A DNA stretch of 64,000 bases from an uncultured Clostridia bacterium (lineage in GTDB: Bacteria; Bacillota; Clostridia; Lachnospirales; Anaerotignaceae), in the NCBI GenBank assembly GCA_944378105.1, contig CALWGC010000017.1, positions 62,001 through 126,000 on the forward strand, in the 5' to 3' direction. Position 1 is the stretch's first letter; the number at the start of each line of letters is the position of its first letter. The notes under the pieces were generated by a model. The model was not told where the DNA came from. It saw only the letters and a program-made list of their open reading frames with translations, and did no database searches. This document shows, one piece after another, positions 54,409 through 63,859 of this stretch. Position numbers and translations under genes: made by a program.

Positions 54409-55353
54409 TTAGTTGCCGATGGTTGCCACCATCACGGCTTTGATGGTATGCAGCCGGTTTTCTGCTTCGTCAAACACCACAGATTGGCTTCCTTCCAGCA
54501 CTTCTTCCGTCACTTCTTTTTCTCTGACCGCCGGCAAGCAGTGCATAAAGATGGTGCTTGCTTTGCCCGTCTGTTCCATCAAAGCACGGTTCACCTGATA
54601 AGGCGTCAAAAGGGCAATCCGGTCTTTGGCTTTTTCTTCTTCGCCCATGGATACCCAAACGTCCGTATAGATGACGTCGGCTCCCTTGACACCCTCAGCC
54701 ACATCGGCCGTAATGGTGATGGACGCACCACTTTCTTTGGCATAGCCTTTGCAGCAAGCAACCAGTTCTTCTTCTGGGTACAAGCTTTCTGGGGCCACAA
54801 TCACAAAATCCATGCCCATCTTGGAAGCGCCAATCATCAAGGCGTTGGCCATGTTGTTTCTGCCATCGCCGATATAGACAAACCGCACCCCTTTGAGGTG
54901 GCCGATTTTTTCTTTGATGGTCAAAAAGTCTGCCAGCACCTGGGTTGGATGGTCTTCATCGGTCAAACCGTTCCATACCGGTACCCCGCTGTATTTTGCC
55001 AAGGTTTCCACTGTCTTTTGGGAAAACCCGCGAAATTCGATGCCGTCAAACATCCTCCCCAGCACCCGGGCCGTGTCTTCCACCGTTTCTTTATGGCCCA
55101 ACTGGATATCGTCTTTGCCCAGATATTCCGGATGCGCCCCTTCATCGGTGCAGCCGATGGTAAAGGCGCAGCGGGTACGGGTGGACGGTTTTTCAAAAAT
55201 CAGCGCCACGTTTTTGTGGAGCATGCGGCCGTCAAAAATGCCTTGTTTCTTTTTGGCCTTCAGCTCTGCGGCCAAGTCCACCAAATATTCAATTTCTTCT
55301 GTGGTGAAGTCTTTTAAGGTCAAAAAACTTCTCCCTTTCAAATCCACTGCCAT
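54409..55353 (-). CDS. argF: Ornithine carbamoyltransferase
   Basis: 314 aa. Carbamoyl-phosphate loop [14 protein letters not shown], then [11 protein letters not shown] and the ornithine loop [10 protein letters not shown] are intact. It may serve arginine synthesis or the ADI pathway; no other arg genes are nearby. I prefer the second ATG (55353) for spacing to GGGGGG; the first (55359) is also possible. It follows the thioesterase gene by 29 nt. Confidence 0.93.
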   Translation of the reverse strand: MAVDLKGRSFLTLKDFTTEEIEYLVDLAAELKAKKKQGIFDGRMLHKNVALIFEKPSTRTRCAFTIGCTDEGAHPEYLGKDDIQLGHKETVEDTARVLGRMFDGIEFRGFSQKTVETLAKYSGVPVWNGLTDEDHPTQVLADFLTIKEKIGHLKGVRFVYIGDGRNNMANALMIGASKMGMDFVIVAPESLYPEEELVACCKGYAKESGASITITADVAEGVKGADVIYTDVWVSMGEEEKAKDRIALLTPYQVNRALMEQTGKASTIFMHCLPAVREKEVTEEVLEGSQSVVFDEAENRLHTIKAVMVATIGN

Positions 55354-55382
55354 ATCCATTTCCCCCCAACTGCTTGCTTGTT

Positions 55383-55775
55383 TTATTTTGCCCCTTCTTT
55401 TAAACGGGACACAAATTTCTGTACATCAATGATGGCGCGGCCATGGGTGCCTTCGCCAATTTTCGTCTTTTCGTCATAGGCCTTCACTTTAAACACCAGC
55501 ATTTTGCCGTTGACTTCTTCAATTTCGGCAATGACTCTCACCTGCATCCCCACAGGGGTTGCGGCCAAGTGTTTCACATTGACAAACGTGCCCACGGTGT
55601 CATAGCCCTTTGGCAACACCTGCTGGCAAAGTTTCAGTGCCGTCTGTTCCATCCAGTTAATCATCACTGGTGTAGCAAAAACGGGAAAACCAGCTTTAAA
55701 ATGGTCTGTCGCATCGTTTTTGGTCACCAAATATTCCATTTCGTTACTCATACCAGGCTGCAAATGAAATTCCAT
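55383..55775 (-). CDS. Hotdog-fold thioesterase (FlK-like)
   Basis: 130 aa. A single hotdog domain similar to fluoroacetyl-CoA thioesterase Fl[21 protein letters not shown] carries the Glu/Thr active region and [19 protein letters not shown] the histidine. Such stand-alone proteins are common in clostridia and probably hydrolyse short acyl-CoAs; fluoroacetate specificity should not be assumed. It lies 27 nt after ftsH and just before argF. Confidence 0.8.
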   Translation of the reverse strand: MEFHLQPGMSNEMEYLVTKNDATDHFKAGFPVFATPVMINWMEQTALKLCQQVLPKGYDTVGTFVNVKHLAATPVGMQVRVIAEIEEVNGKMLVFKVKAYDEKTKIGEGTHGRAIIDVQKFVSRLKEGAK

Positions 55776-55802
55776 GGCAATTCCTCCTTTATCTTCCTCC
55801 GA

Positions 55803-57782
55803 TCAGTTTTGGCTGGAGTCGGTGGTTTCTGGTGTATGGTTTGGTTCGGGTGTCGATTCGGTTGTTGGTTTTGCTGCATCGGCTGCTGGTTTTTCTTCTT
55901 GGCTTAGTGCGGCCTCTTCTGCTGCTGGCTGCAAAACGCTTTTTGGATCTTGCAAAATGGCACGGAACTGATCGCCAGTGATCTTTTCATGTTCCACCAG
56001 ATATTTTGCCGTTGCATGCAAAGCATCGATGTTTTCTGTAATCAGACGCAGCGCTTCTTCATAGCTTGTCACCATGATCTTACGTACTTCCTGATCGATG
56101 GTGGCGGCCACTTCTTCGCCATAGTTACGAGAATGGGCAATTTCTTTGCCGATGAACACTTCGTCGCCTTGGTCGCCATACTGGACAGGGCCCAAAATGT
56201 CACTCATCCCATATTTCATGACCATGCTTCTGGCCATGGCCGTGGCCCGCTCGATGTCGTTGCTGGCGCCGGTGGTCACGTCTTTAAAGATGATATATTC
56301 TGCTGCACGGCCGCCCAGGAAGGAGATGATTTCCTCTTCCATGGTTTTCTTTGTCATATACATCTTATCTTCCCCAGGTAATGGCATGGTATAGCCGCCG
56401 GCGGAACCGGTGGGGATGATGGAAATGCTGTGTACCGGGTCCAGATGGGTCAGCTTTTCAAACAAAATCGCATGCCCACTTTCGTGGTAGGCCGTGATCA
56501 GTTTTTCTTTTTCGTTGATGACACGGCTCTTCTTTTCGGTCCCAATGCCGACTTTGACAAAGGCCTTTTGAATTTCTTCCATGTCAATTTGTTTCTTTCC
56601 GGCCCGGGCAGAAAGGAGGGCTGCTTCGTTGAGCAGGTTTTCCAAATCGGCCCCCGTAAAGCCGGCTGTGGTTTTGGCCACCACATCCAAGTCCACCTCT
56701 GGCGCCAAGGGTTTGCCTTTGGCATGGACTTTCAAAATTTCTCTTCTGCCTTTGACGTCAGGACGGCCTACATACACCTGGCGGTCGAAACGGCCGGGAC
56801 GCAAAATAGCCGGGTCCAAAATATCGGCACGGTTGGTGGCAGCCACCACAATGACGCCTTCATTGACACCAAAACCGTCCATTTCCACCAATAACTGGTT
56901 CAACGTCTGTTCTCGTTCATCATGGCCGCCGCCAAGCCCTGCGCCTCTGCGCCGCCCCACGGCGTCAATTTCGTCAATGAACACAATACAAGGCGAGTTT
57001 TTCTTCGCCTGGTCAAACAAGTCTCTCACACGAGAAGCGCCGACGCCGACAAACATTTCCACAAAGTCGGAGCCGGAAATACTGAAAAATGGCACCTTGG
57101 CTTCCCCGGCTACGGCCTTGGCCAGCAAGGTTTTACCAGTCCCCGGAGGGCCCACCAAAAGCACGCCTTTCGGGATACGGGCGCCCAAGTCCACAAACTT
57201 TTTGGGGTCGCGCAAAAATTCCACCATTTCCTGCAATTCTGCTTTTTCTTCATCCAACCCGGCCACATTTTCAAAGGTGATCCGGTTTTTGTCGTCGATG
57301 GTCACTTTGGCTTTGCTTTTGCCAAAGTTCATCATTTTTCCGCCGCCGCCTTGCATCTTCTGGAACATCAGCGTAAAGATGATGATGGCGATCACCATAA
57401 AGATGAGGCTTGGCAAAATGGAGTTGAGGATGCTGGTTTTCGGCATATCCGCAATTTCCGTTTTTTCCACTTCCCCGCTTAAGACATGGGGGGTGAGGTA
57501 ATCCATAAATTGGTCCCAAGCCACCACATTGGTGGTGTAGGTTTCCCCGTCGGTCTTTTTCACCTGTACCTCGCCAAAATCGGACGATTCGTTGCTTTTT
57601 AAAATCACAATTTCTGCCACTTCTCCATTGTCAATTTGCTGGAGCAAATCGCCATAGTCATAGGAGACGGTGGCTGTGTTTTTTATGGGCTGGCTGTTAT
57701 TGGCATTGACAAACGCCAAAATGCCCAACACGATACAGAACATAATGGCGTACAAACCGAAACTTTTCCAGTACTTGTTCAC
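55803..57782 (-). CDS. ftsH: ATP-dependent zinc metalloprotease FtsH
   Basis: 659 aa. Two N-terminal membrane helices (~5-22 and ~108-128) flank an extracytoplasmic segment. The AAA module has Walker [18 protein letters not shown] and Walker [12 protein letters not shown]; the protease has HESGH zinc ligands. The Glu/Ala/Pro/Thr-rich tail (~620-659) is extra. A GTG start (57782) spaced 7 nt from AAGGAGG fits better than the ATG 24 nt upstream. Part of the classic tilS-hpt-ftsH order. Confidence 0.95.
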   Translation of the reverse strand: MNKYWKSFGLYAIMFCIVLGILAFVNANNSQPIKNTATVSYDYGDLLQQIDNGEVAEIVILKSNESSDFGEVQVKKTDGETYTTNVVAWDQFMDYLTPHVLSGEVEKTEIADMPKTSILNSILPSLIFMVIAIIIFTLMFQKMQGGGGKMMNFGKSKAKVTIDDKNRITFENVAGLDEEKAELQEMVEFLRDPKKFVDLGARIPKGVLLVGPPGTGKTLLAKAVAGEAKVPFFSISGSDFVEMFVGVGASRVRDLFDQAKKNSPCIVFIDEIDAVGRRRGAGLGGGHDEREQTLNQLLVEMDGFGVNEGVIVVAATNRADILDPAILRPGRFDRQVYVGRPDVKGRREILKVHAKGKPLAPEVDLDVVAKTTAGFTGADLENLLNEAALLSARAGKKQIDMEEIQKAFVKVGIGTEKKSRVINEKEKLITAYHESGHAILFEKLTHLDPVHSISIIPTGSAGGYTMPLPGEDKMYMTKKTMEEEIISFLGGRAAEYIIFKDVTTGASNDIERATAMARSMVMKYGMSDILGPVQYGDQGDEVFIGKEIAHSRNYGEEVAATIDQEVRKIMVTSYEEALRLITENIDALHATAKYLVEHEKITGDQFRAILQDPKSVLQPAAEEAALSQEEKPAADAAKPTTESTPEPNHTPETTDSSQN

Positions 57783-57894
57783 ATTGTTGCCTCCTTGTCG
57801 TTTCATTTTGTTTGCCCCAAAGCGGGCATTTTTTTATTGTAGCACAACCAAACGGCCGCCGCAAGATTTGGCGCCCGTTTTTTGGTTCTGCTTG

Positions 57895-58425
57895 TTATTC
57901 TTCTTCAAAAGAAATCACACCGATGTAATCCAAATTCCGGTATTTTTGTGCATAGTCCAATCCATACCCCACCACAAATTCGTCGGGGATTTCAAAACAG
58001 CTATATTCAATGGGAACGGGGCTTACCCGCCGGTCCGGTTTATCCAAAAGCGTACAGATTTTCAAGCTGGCTGGGTTGCGGCGCAACAGCATCTCCCGCA
58101 GCATGCTCAACGTCCGTCCGGAGTCCACAATATCCTCCACAATAATGACGTGCTTATTGGCAATGGGTTCATCCAAGTCCATCAAAATTTTCAAATTTCC
58201 CGTGCTTTCTGTGCCGTATCCATAGCTGGAAACGTCCATAAAGTGGAAATACACATTGGTTTTGATGGCGCGGGCCAAGTCCACCATGAAGGTAACGCCG
58301 CCTTTTAACACGCAGATGAAATGCAGTTCTTTGCCTTCGTATTCTTTTTCAATTTCTCTAGCCATTTGGTCAATGGCAGCTTGAATTTTTTCCTTGGAAA
58401 TCAGTACGTCTATTTTCTCAACCAT
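57895..58425 (-). CDS. hpt: Hypoxanthine phosphoribosyltransferase
   Basis: 176 aa. Purine salvage enzyme; the PRPP loop VIIVEDIVDSGRTLSMLREM and the KGGVTFMVDLARAI region are present. Its ATG lies 8 nt inside the tilS end, showing translational coupling; ftsH follows 112 nt later. Confidence 0.95.
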   Translation of the reverse strand: MVEKIDVLISKEKIQAAIDQMAREIEKEYEGKELHFICVLKGGVTFMVDLARAIKTNVYFHFMDVSSYGYGTESTGNLKILMDLDEPIANKHVIIVEDIVDSGRTLSMLREMLLRRNPASLKICTLLDKPDRRVSPVPIEYSCFEIPDEFVVGYGLDYAQKYRNLDYIGVISFEEE

Positions 58426-59794
58426 GTCGATCCTCCCAAATCGTAATACTTCCTATCTCTTTTGTATGTTCGTTTGCCGCATCCCCAAAAAACCGATGGC
58501 CAATGACCCACCAAATGCGGCTGCCGTCTGCCAGCAGCGGAACTTGATTGCGGATGGACTGGGCTATTTTTTCATCAGAAAAATAGTCTTTCAGTTTTTT
58601 TTGTCCGCCTTTGGAAAGGGTAACAAAATCACCGGGCCGCCGGCAACGGATTGCTAACGTATCCTTTATTTTATCACAATCGATCCATTTCGTATAGCAT
58701 TCCGATGAAAATACTTGTTTTTTTTCCTTTTTTTTCGAAGCCAAAACCCAAAGATTTGCCTCCGGCACAAAAAGCGGTGTTTCCCAAAGCAGACAGTAGG
58801 CATAAGAAGGCGCTTGTTTTTGCGTTTTCAGAAACAAAAGCCGGTCATAACTTTTTTGTACCACTACACCATGGGGCAGCACCACCTGCTTTCCGCTTTG
58901 TAAATATAATAGCCCTTCCAGTGCTTCATAGTGGACTTGGGTGACGTTTTGCAAAAGCGCTTGCCCCATCTGCCCTATGGCCAGGGCAAACACCCTGCGC
59001 CGCATGATGGGCTCTTCTTTTAAAAAAGGCAAAATCCATAGCTGTATTTGCCCTTCTTTTTCTTCCAAACAACGCTCTGCCACCTGTTTTGCCACACGAT
59101 CCAAGTAGGCATTTTCTTCTGCCAAAAAAGCCGCCGCCTGGGCCAAATGGCTTGCGGCCTTGGGGTGCACCGTTTCCAACAGAGGCAGCACCTGATGGCG
59201 CAGTCGGTTTCTCGTGTAGTCTAAAGAAGCGTTGGTGGAATCTTCGCAAAAGGGTTGCTGCTGCTGGGCCAAAAAGCGCAAAATGTCGCTGCGGCTTGTT
59301 TCCAATAGCGGCCGGATGATCTTGCCCCGTACCGGCGCCATGGCCGAAAGCCCGGCCAAGCCGCTTCCCCGGCAAAGACGCAGTAAAAGCGTTTCGGCCT
59401 GGTCCTCTTTTTGATGGGCCACGGCAATTTTGGCCTCGCCAAGGCGCTTGCTTTCTTCTTCCAACGCCTGATAACGGGCCATGCGTCCGGCTTCTTCCAA
59501 AGAGCATTTCTTCTCTTTGGCAAGCATCGGCACATCCACCGTCACCAAACGAAACGGCACCGAAAGCCGCCTGCAAAGCGCTTCCACAAAGGCCGCATCC
59601 GCTTTGGCCTCTTCACCCCGAATCCCGTGGTCCACATGGAGGGCAAAAAGCTGAAACTGGAATACCGATTGCAGCTGCTCCAACGCCAGTAACAGCGCCG
59701 TCGAATCTGCGCCGCCGCTTACCCCCAGCACCACCCGGTCTTTCGGTTGCAGCATCTCATACCTCTTGATGGTTTTTTTTACCGTCTCCAGCAT
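58418..59794 (-). CDS. tilS: tRNA(Ile)-lysidine synthase
   Basis: 458 aa. N-type ATP-pyrophosphatase with P-loop GVSGGADSTALLLALEQL; converts C34 of the AUA-reading tRNA-Ile to lysidine. Central helical region and a C-terminal TilS domain (IRCRRPGDFVTLSKGGQKKL; DEKIAQSIRNQVPLL) complete the long form. It heads the tilS-hpt-ftsH operon, after a spoIIE terminator and its own promoter. Confidence 0.95.
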   Translation of the reverse strand: MLETVKKTIKRYEMLQPKDRVVLGVSGGADSTALLLALEQLQSVFQFQLFALHVDHGIRGEEAKADAAFVEALCRRLSVPFRLVTVDVPMLAKEKKCSLEEAGRMARYQALEEESKRLGEAKIAVAHQKEDQAETLLLRLCRGSGLAGLSAMAPVRGKIIRPLLETSRSDILRFLAQQQQPFCEDSTNASLDYTRNRLRHQVLPLLETVHPKAASHLAQAAAFLAEENAYLDRVAKQVAERCLEEKEGQIQLWILPFLKEEPIMRRRVFALAIGQMGQALLQNVTQVHYEALEGLLYLQSGKQVVLPHGVVVQKSYDRLLFLKTQKQAPSYAYCLLWETPLFVPEANLWVLASKKKEKKQVFSSECYTKWIDCDKIKDTLAIRCRRPGDFVTLSKGGQKKLKDYFSDEKIAQSIRNQVPLLADGSRIWWVIGHRFFGDAANEHTKEIGSITIWEDRHG

Positions 59795-59828
59795 CGGCTT
59801 TCTCCTTTCTGCTTCTTTTCCTTTGTTT

Positions 59829-59857
59829 ATGATAAATCATTTTCCTACAACCTACAA
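59829..59857 (-). promoter_or_regulatory. Possible sigma-A promoter for tilS
   Basis: Minus strand: TTGTAG (59857-59852), 17-bp spacer, TATCAT (59834-59829); about 42 nt of leader. Confidence 0.5.
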
Positions 59858-59906
59858 TCTTTTTTTCAAAAAACAACAAGAAAAACGGCCCTTTTCCAGA
59901 AAAAAA

Positions 59907-59939
59907 CCTCTGCCTTCCTTCTTGAAAGGAACACAGAGG
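59907..59939 (-). terminator. spoIIE terminator
   Basis: 14-nt arms CCTCTGCCTTCCTT/AAGGAACACAGAGG (two mismatches) immediately after the spoIIE stop, followed by a run of T on the minus strand. Confidence 0.88.
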
Positions 59940-59945
59940 CTTTTG

Positions 59946-62309
59946 TCAGATCCTCTCCTGTCTCAACCGGCCTGCAATGGCCGTCATATCGTCTTTGGCC
60001 TCTCCGCCGCTTTTTTGCAGCGCCACCTGTAGCAGTGCATCACAAAGCCAGGAAAGATTGCTGCCTGCCTGTTCCATCAGTCGCTCCACCACCTTGCTTT
60101 CTTCTTCTCCCAGTGCATCAGTGACGCCATCGGAAAGCAGCAGCACCACATCGCCGCCATGAAGCTGGGTCGTTGTGCTTTCTCCCTGCCACCGGCCCAC
60201 CACCCCCATGGGTAGCGACGTGGAGCGAATGGTGCGCACCCGTCCGTTTTGACGCAGGAACACCGTGGCCCCACCGTTTTTCATCACCTCTGCCTGGCCG
60301 TTACGCAAATCCACTGTGCAAACGTCCAAGGTGGAAAACAATTCCTTTCTGCGGCTTGCCAAGGCGCCGTTGATGGTTTCTGCCGCCAAGGCCATGGGAA
60401 AGCCGGCCTGCAAAAAGGCCTTCATCACATCCAGCGCCTGTTTGCTTTCTTCCGCCGCCGCTTCTCCACTGCCCATGCCGTCGGAGAGGGCCAAAACACC
60501 TTGCCGCCCTTCCATCACCCAGGCCTGGGCCGTGTCTCCGCTGACGGTGCTGCCTGCCTTGGTCAGGCGGGAGAGGGCCGTCTGGAAGGTATAGCCGGCC
60601 TCCTCTTGCAACATCAATAGACAAGTGCCGTCTTTTTGAATGGGGCAAGTATTGCCCTGTCGCACAAAGGACTTTCCCGTCACCTCGGCCACCGTTGGCG
60701 CAATGAGGGCCATACAGCGGTGCTTGCCCATACAGCGGGGATGACGCACCAGCACCCAAAGCCCCTGCTCGCCCTGGCCCATCAGTACCTCCTGCACCAA
60801 AAGCCCCTGTTTTTCCAGCCTTTTTTTCACTTCTTTTGCCGTACTTTCAAAAAACACAGGCGTCGGCAACACTTCTTTTCCCACAGAAGCAATGGTCTGG
60901 GCCACCGTCTCCAGCTGCCGCCGCAACAAAGACCGGTTTTCTGCCAACCGGTTTTGCCAGTACCATTTTTCTTGAAAAAACCGGGTCTGTTCTTCCACCT
61001 GCAGCCGCAGCGGTTCCAAACGCACGCAATGGCGTTTTAAAAAGGGCGACAACTGCTGTGGATCGGTTTTCCCCATCTCTTCCACCTGGCCGCAGAGACG
61101 ATGGATGGCCGAAAAGACTTCAAAGCTATTTTTCTTCCAACAAAACTCGCTTTGCCCACACCCTTGGCACACCCGGGCGGCCACGGCATCCACAATTTCC
61201 CCCGCCGAATGGGGGTTCACCGTCTGCACCGGTTCCTCCTGGAAAATGGAGGCCAAAGAGGAAAAGGCGCTGGCCAAGGCAGCAAAGCGCTCGCCCGCCG
61301 CATCTTTTAATTGTAAGTAATAATCCATGCCATCTTTTTGCGCCGTTTCCTGCGGTTGTGTCTGCACCAGTGCAAAGACTTTTTGGGGCAACAGCAAAAA
61401 CAATACCATCCCCATCCCCACGGCCCATAGCCCGCCGCTTTTGGGCCAAGCCGATAAATAAAAGGCCGCAATGGTGGCTCCAATGCCAAAGGAAAGCACC
61501 GTCAAGCGTTTGGAGCTATGAAACAAGAACGTGGAAAGGGCCCCCAGCACAAACAGCAAAAATAGTGGCGTTTCGCCTTCGCCCATGGCCAAAAACGAAA
61601 GCCCGGCCACCGCCGCCACGGCCACCCCGGCACTTCCGCCGCGATAGGATACGGCCAAAATGGCCGTCACCGCCAGCGTCAGCGCAATGGTTTCGCCCCA
61701 AGGGCCGCTGGCCATCACGCCGCCCAAAAGCACAAGCAAACTGGTCCCGGCCGCCACCAAATCGTCCCCGGTGACGCTTTTTTCCAAAAAGCCACCTCGC
61801 CAAACCTGCTGTCCCTTGCAAAACAGCCATCCAAACAAAAGCGCCAGCGCTCCTTCGGCCACACCGCGTACCATCAAAAAGAGGCTCCCGCCTTCCATCC
61901 AAGCATAAATCACTCCTCCCAGCACCAAGGCGCCGCCTCCCACGGCCCCGCGATACCAAAAGCTGATGGTGCGCTTTTTCACCAGGAAAAAATCCCAAAC
62001 GCCCAACGCCGAAAGGGCCATCAAATACATGGGCGCCCCGGTCGTCATGCCGCTTTGGGTATAGCCCAAAAACACCGAGGCCACCGCCAGATAAAAAGCT
62101 GTGCCTTGTCCCAAAAATGCGGCACACCAGGCCGTGCCCATGGGATTAAATTGGCCAAACAATAAAAGCCTGCCAAAAAAGAAACCGCAACAGCCCAATA
62201 CCAATAATGGCATGTCCTTTGGCAACGGCAAAGAGAGTGGTTTTTGTTTTTTTCGTCCTTTTTTTTGTGGAAAAATCACCTTTCCAAAGGCTGGTTCTAT
62301 TCTACTCAA
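59946..62309 (-). CDS. spoIIE: Stage II sporulation protein E (SpoIIE)
   Basis: 787 aa. N-terminal ~300 residues hold about ten membrane helices; a central linker contains a cysteine cluster (CQGCGQSEFCW, about 400) and the C-terminus is a PP2C-type serine phosphatase (LSDGMGSGEAAAEESKQALD; LLLSDGVTDALGEEES). SpoIIE dephosphorylates SpoIIAA to free sigma-F in the forespore and takes part in polar septation. The TTG start has AGGAGG 8 nt upstream. A promoter with unusual spacing precedes it. Confidence 0.95.
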   Translation of the reverse strand: MSRIEPAFGKVIFPQKKGRKKQKPLSLPLPKDMPLLVLGCCGFFFGRLLLFGQFNPMGTAWCAAFLGQGTAFYLAVASVFLGYTQSGMTTGAPMYLMALSALGVWDFFLVKKRTISFWYRGAVGGGALVLGGVIYAWMEGGSLFLMVRGVAEGALALLFGWLFCKGQQVWRGGFLEKSVTGDDLVAAGTSLLVLLGGVMASGPWGETIALTLAVTAILAVSYRGGSAGVAVAAVAGLSFLAMGEGETPLFLLFVLGALSTFLFHSSKRLTVLSFGIGATIAAFYLSAWPKSGGLWAVGMGMVLFLLLPQKVFALVQTQPQETAQKDGMDYYLQLKDAAGERFAALASAFSSLASIFQEEPVQTVNPHSAGEIVDAVAARVCQGCGQSEFCWKKNSFEVFSAIHRLCGQVEEMGKTDPQQLSPFLKRHCVRLEPLRLQVEEQTRFFQEKWYWQNRLAENRSLLRRQLETVAQTIASVGKEVLPTPVFFESTAKEVKKRLEKQGLLVQEVLMGQGEQGLWVLVRHPRCMGKHRCMALIAPTVAEVTGKSFVRQGNTCPIQKDGTCLLMLQEEAGYTFQTALSRLTKAGSTVSGDTAQAWVMEGRQGVLALSDGMGSGEAAAEESKQALDVMKAFLQAGFPMALAAETINGALASRRKELFSTLDVCTVDLRNGQAEVMKNGGATVFLRQNGRVRTIRSTSLPMGVVGRWQGESTTTQLHGGDVVLLLSDGVTDALGEEESKVVERLMEQAGSNLSWLCDALLQVALQKSGGEAKDDMTAIAGRLRQERI

Positions 62310-62329
62310 AAAAATCGCCTCCTGTTGCC

Positions 62330-62363
62330 AGTATACCTTTTTTCAGTGGCATTTTTTTGTCAA
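62330..62363 (-). promoter_or_regulatory. spoIIE promoter with 22-bp spacer (Spo0A-dependent type)
   Basis: Minus strand: consensus TTGACA (62363-62358), 22-bp spacer, TATACT (62335-62330). A TTTTGACA stretch covering the -35 resembles an inverted 0A box (TTCGNCA) with one mismatch. The expected transcript start leaves only ~14 nt of leader, just enough for AGGAGG and the TTG start. Confidence 0.65.
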
Positions 62364-62553
62364 AATACGCAGTTGCACCCAAAAAAAAGCGGCCTTTTTT
62401 CAACAAAATGAACCGTCTCTTTTGCCTTCTTTTCCCTTTTTTCCCAACAAAAAAAGACAGGGCCCGTTTGGTATGGCTTTCAAGAAAGAATCAAAATAGA
62501 ACAACCCTATTTTTTCTTGAACAACCGCTTGATGGCCTCTGTCTTTTTTTCGC

Positions 62554-62739
62554 TCAATCCAGGGAATAGACTTCTTCTTCCATGGTCCATTGCCAGTTTT
62601 TGCTGGACACTTCCCGTTTTTGTTTGCGTCCTTCCTTTTTGTGTGTCGGCTCTTCCATCCGCCGCCGCGTCATTTCTGCTTCCTTCTCCAACCGTCTCAT
62701 GCGGTCATACCGTTCGGAGTCCGACATTTTCTTCGACAT
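62554..62739 (-). CDS. Small charged protein, 61 aa
   Basis: From an ATG 7 nt after AAGGAGAG. Very rich in Arg, Lys and Glu (SDSERYDRMRRLEKEAEMTR), probably a single long helix/coiled coil, ending NWQWTMEEEVYSLD. No family recognised. It has its own promoter and lies 244 nt upstream of spoIIE in the same direction; the spacer to spoIIE contains A/T-rich hairpins and the spoIIE promoter. Confidence 0.6.
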   Translation of the reverse strand: MSKKMSDSERYDRMRRLEKEAEMTRRRMEEPTHKKEGRKQKREVSSKNWQWTMEEEVYSLD

Positions 62740-62793
62740 AAAAACTCTCTCCTTGAAAATAATGTTGAATAAAAAATAGAAAACTTTACTGTT

Positions 62794-62822
62794 ATTATTG
62801 TTCAAAATTTCATTCTTGTCAA
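62794..62822 (-). promoter_or_regulatory. Sigma-A promoter for the 61-aa gene
   Basis: Minus strand: TTGACA (62822-62817), 17-bp spacer, AATAAT (62799-62794); leader about 50 nt. Confidence 0.6.
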
Positions 62823-62841
62823 GAATAAATGAAAAAATCTA

Positions 62842-62869
62842 TTGCGAAATGCTGAAAATAGTATATACT
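62842..62869 (+). promoter_or_regulatory. Sigma-A promoter for the YheO-family gene
   Basis: TTGCGA (62842-62847), 16-bp spacer, TATACT (62864-62869). An overlapping ATGGTAGAAT (from 62871) could be an alternative extended -10. Confidence 0.6.
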
Positions 62870-62927
62870 AATGGTAGAATGAAAAAAAAATCATCGACAC
62901 AACAATTTTATTGAAGGAGGTCCCGAT

Positions 62928-63629
62928 ATGAAACAAAAACCGATCACCCTCTCCCGTGGGGACTTGGCGATTTTGGAATCCTACAAGGTCTTGGCCGAGG
63001 GGTTGGCCAACTATTTGGGCGAAGGGTATGAAATTGTGGTACATAGTTTAGGCAACTTGGAACATTCTGTCATCAAAATCATCAACGGCCACTATACCGG
63101 GCGCAAAGAAGGTTCCCCCATCACCGATCTTGGATTAACCATGGCAAAAAATATCAACGAAAGCGGCCAAAAGAAATACATGGCCTATTTTAATAAAACA
63201 TCCAAAGGCGAGCCTCTGAAATCCACTTCCATCGCCATCATGGGCGAAAAAGGCGTTGTCATCGGTCTTTTGTGCATCAATTTCTACATGGGGACTCCTC
63301 TTTCCGATATCCTTTCTTCTCTGGCCCCAGACAACAGCAATTATCATACACCGGCCTTTGCCGAAAGCTTTGTGGAAGACGTGGATGAATTGCTGAAAGT
63401 CAGCCTCAAAGAAGCATCCGACCGGGTTTATAACGACCGCAGCATTGCAACCTCCAACAAAAACAAAGAAGTCATTGCCATCTTGAACGAAAAGGGCATT
63501 TTCAATTTCAAAGATGCCGTGGTCAAAATTGCCGATATGATGGGTATTTCCAAAAATACCGTTTATATGCACATCCGCAATATCTCCAAAAACAATGCGG
63601 AAAATACCAAAAACAAAGAAAAAGAATAA
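62928..63629 (+). CDS. YheO/DauR-type PAS and HTH transcriptional regulator
   Basis: 233 aa. N-terminal YheO-like PAS domain (ILESYKVLAEGLANYLGEGY ... HSVIKIINGHYTGRKEGSPI) and a C-terminal HTH (DAVVKIADMMGISKNTVYMH). The E. coli/Pseudomonas relatives (YheO, DauR) control amino-acid catabolism genes in some cases. GAAGGAGG precedes the ATG by 8 nt. It faces a RidA-family gene across the second palindromic repeat; the target is unknown. Confidence 0.88.
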   Translation: MKQKPITLSRGDLAILESYKVLAEGLANYLGEGYEIVVHSLGNLEHSVIKIINGHYTGRKEGSPITDLGLTMAKNINESGQKKYMAYFNKTSKGEPLKSTSIAIMGEKGVVIGLLCINFYMGTPLSDILSSLAPDNSNYHTPAFAESFVEDVDELLKVSLKEASDRVYNDRSIATSNKNKEVIAILNEKGIFNFKDAVVKIADMMGISKNTVYMHIRNISKNNAENTKNKEKE

Positions 63630-63647
63630 GCATAAAAAAAGGCCTGC

Positions 63648-63753
63648 CAAAAGCAGTTTTCCAAGAAGAAAACAACCTCAACAAAAAGAAAATGGCTGCA
63701 ATCCTTACATACAAACGATTGCAGCCATCTTTGTTTTCTTAGGAAGCTGCGCC
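63648..63753. repeat. Nested palindromic repeat element, copy B
   Basis: About 106 nt, nearly identical to copy A (8784-8957) except for a ~50-nt internal segment missing between repeated AGAAAAC motifs. Outer arms GCAGTTTTCC..AAGAAAAC and GTTTTCTTAGGAAGCTGC; central stem ATGGCTGCAATC (63692-63703 with 63717-63728) with a diverged loop. Also in a convergent spacer. Confidence 0.75.
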
Positions 63754-63780
63754 AAACATACGGCAAGCACTTTTTTTGCA

Positions 63781-63827
63781 CAAACAAAAAAGCACAGACT
63801 GCATTTGCAATCCGTGCTTTTTGTTTG
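63781..63827. terminator. Terminator for the RidA-family gene
   Basis: Stem CAAACAAAAA(A)GCAC/GTGCTTTTTGTTTG with A/T flanks, 33 nt past the RidA stop; could also end yheO transcripts. Confidence 0.8.
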
Positions 63828-63859
63828 TGTAATCAGCTTGGAATCATTCCAAACGCTTC

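Noticed and set aside
55383..55775. Fluoroacetyl-CoA thioesterase as a specific fluoroacetate-resistance gene
   Set aside because: FlK-like hotdog proteins are widespread in clostridia; nothing in the sequence or context supports fluoroacetate specificity.
63563..63787. Short frames across the palindromic repeat copies (similar peptides from both copies)
   Set aside because: They arise because the repeat itself is conserved and palindromic; no ribosome-binding site, and the frames differ outside the repeat.
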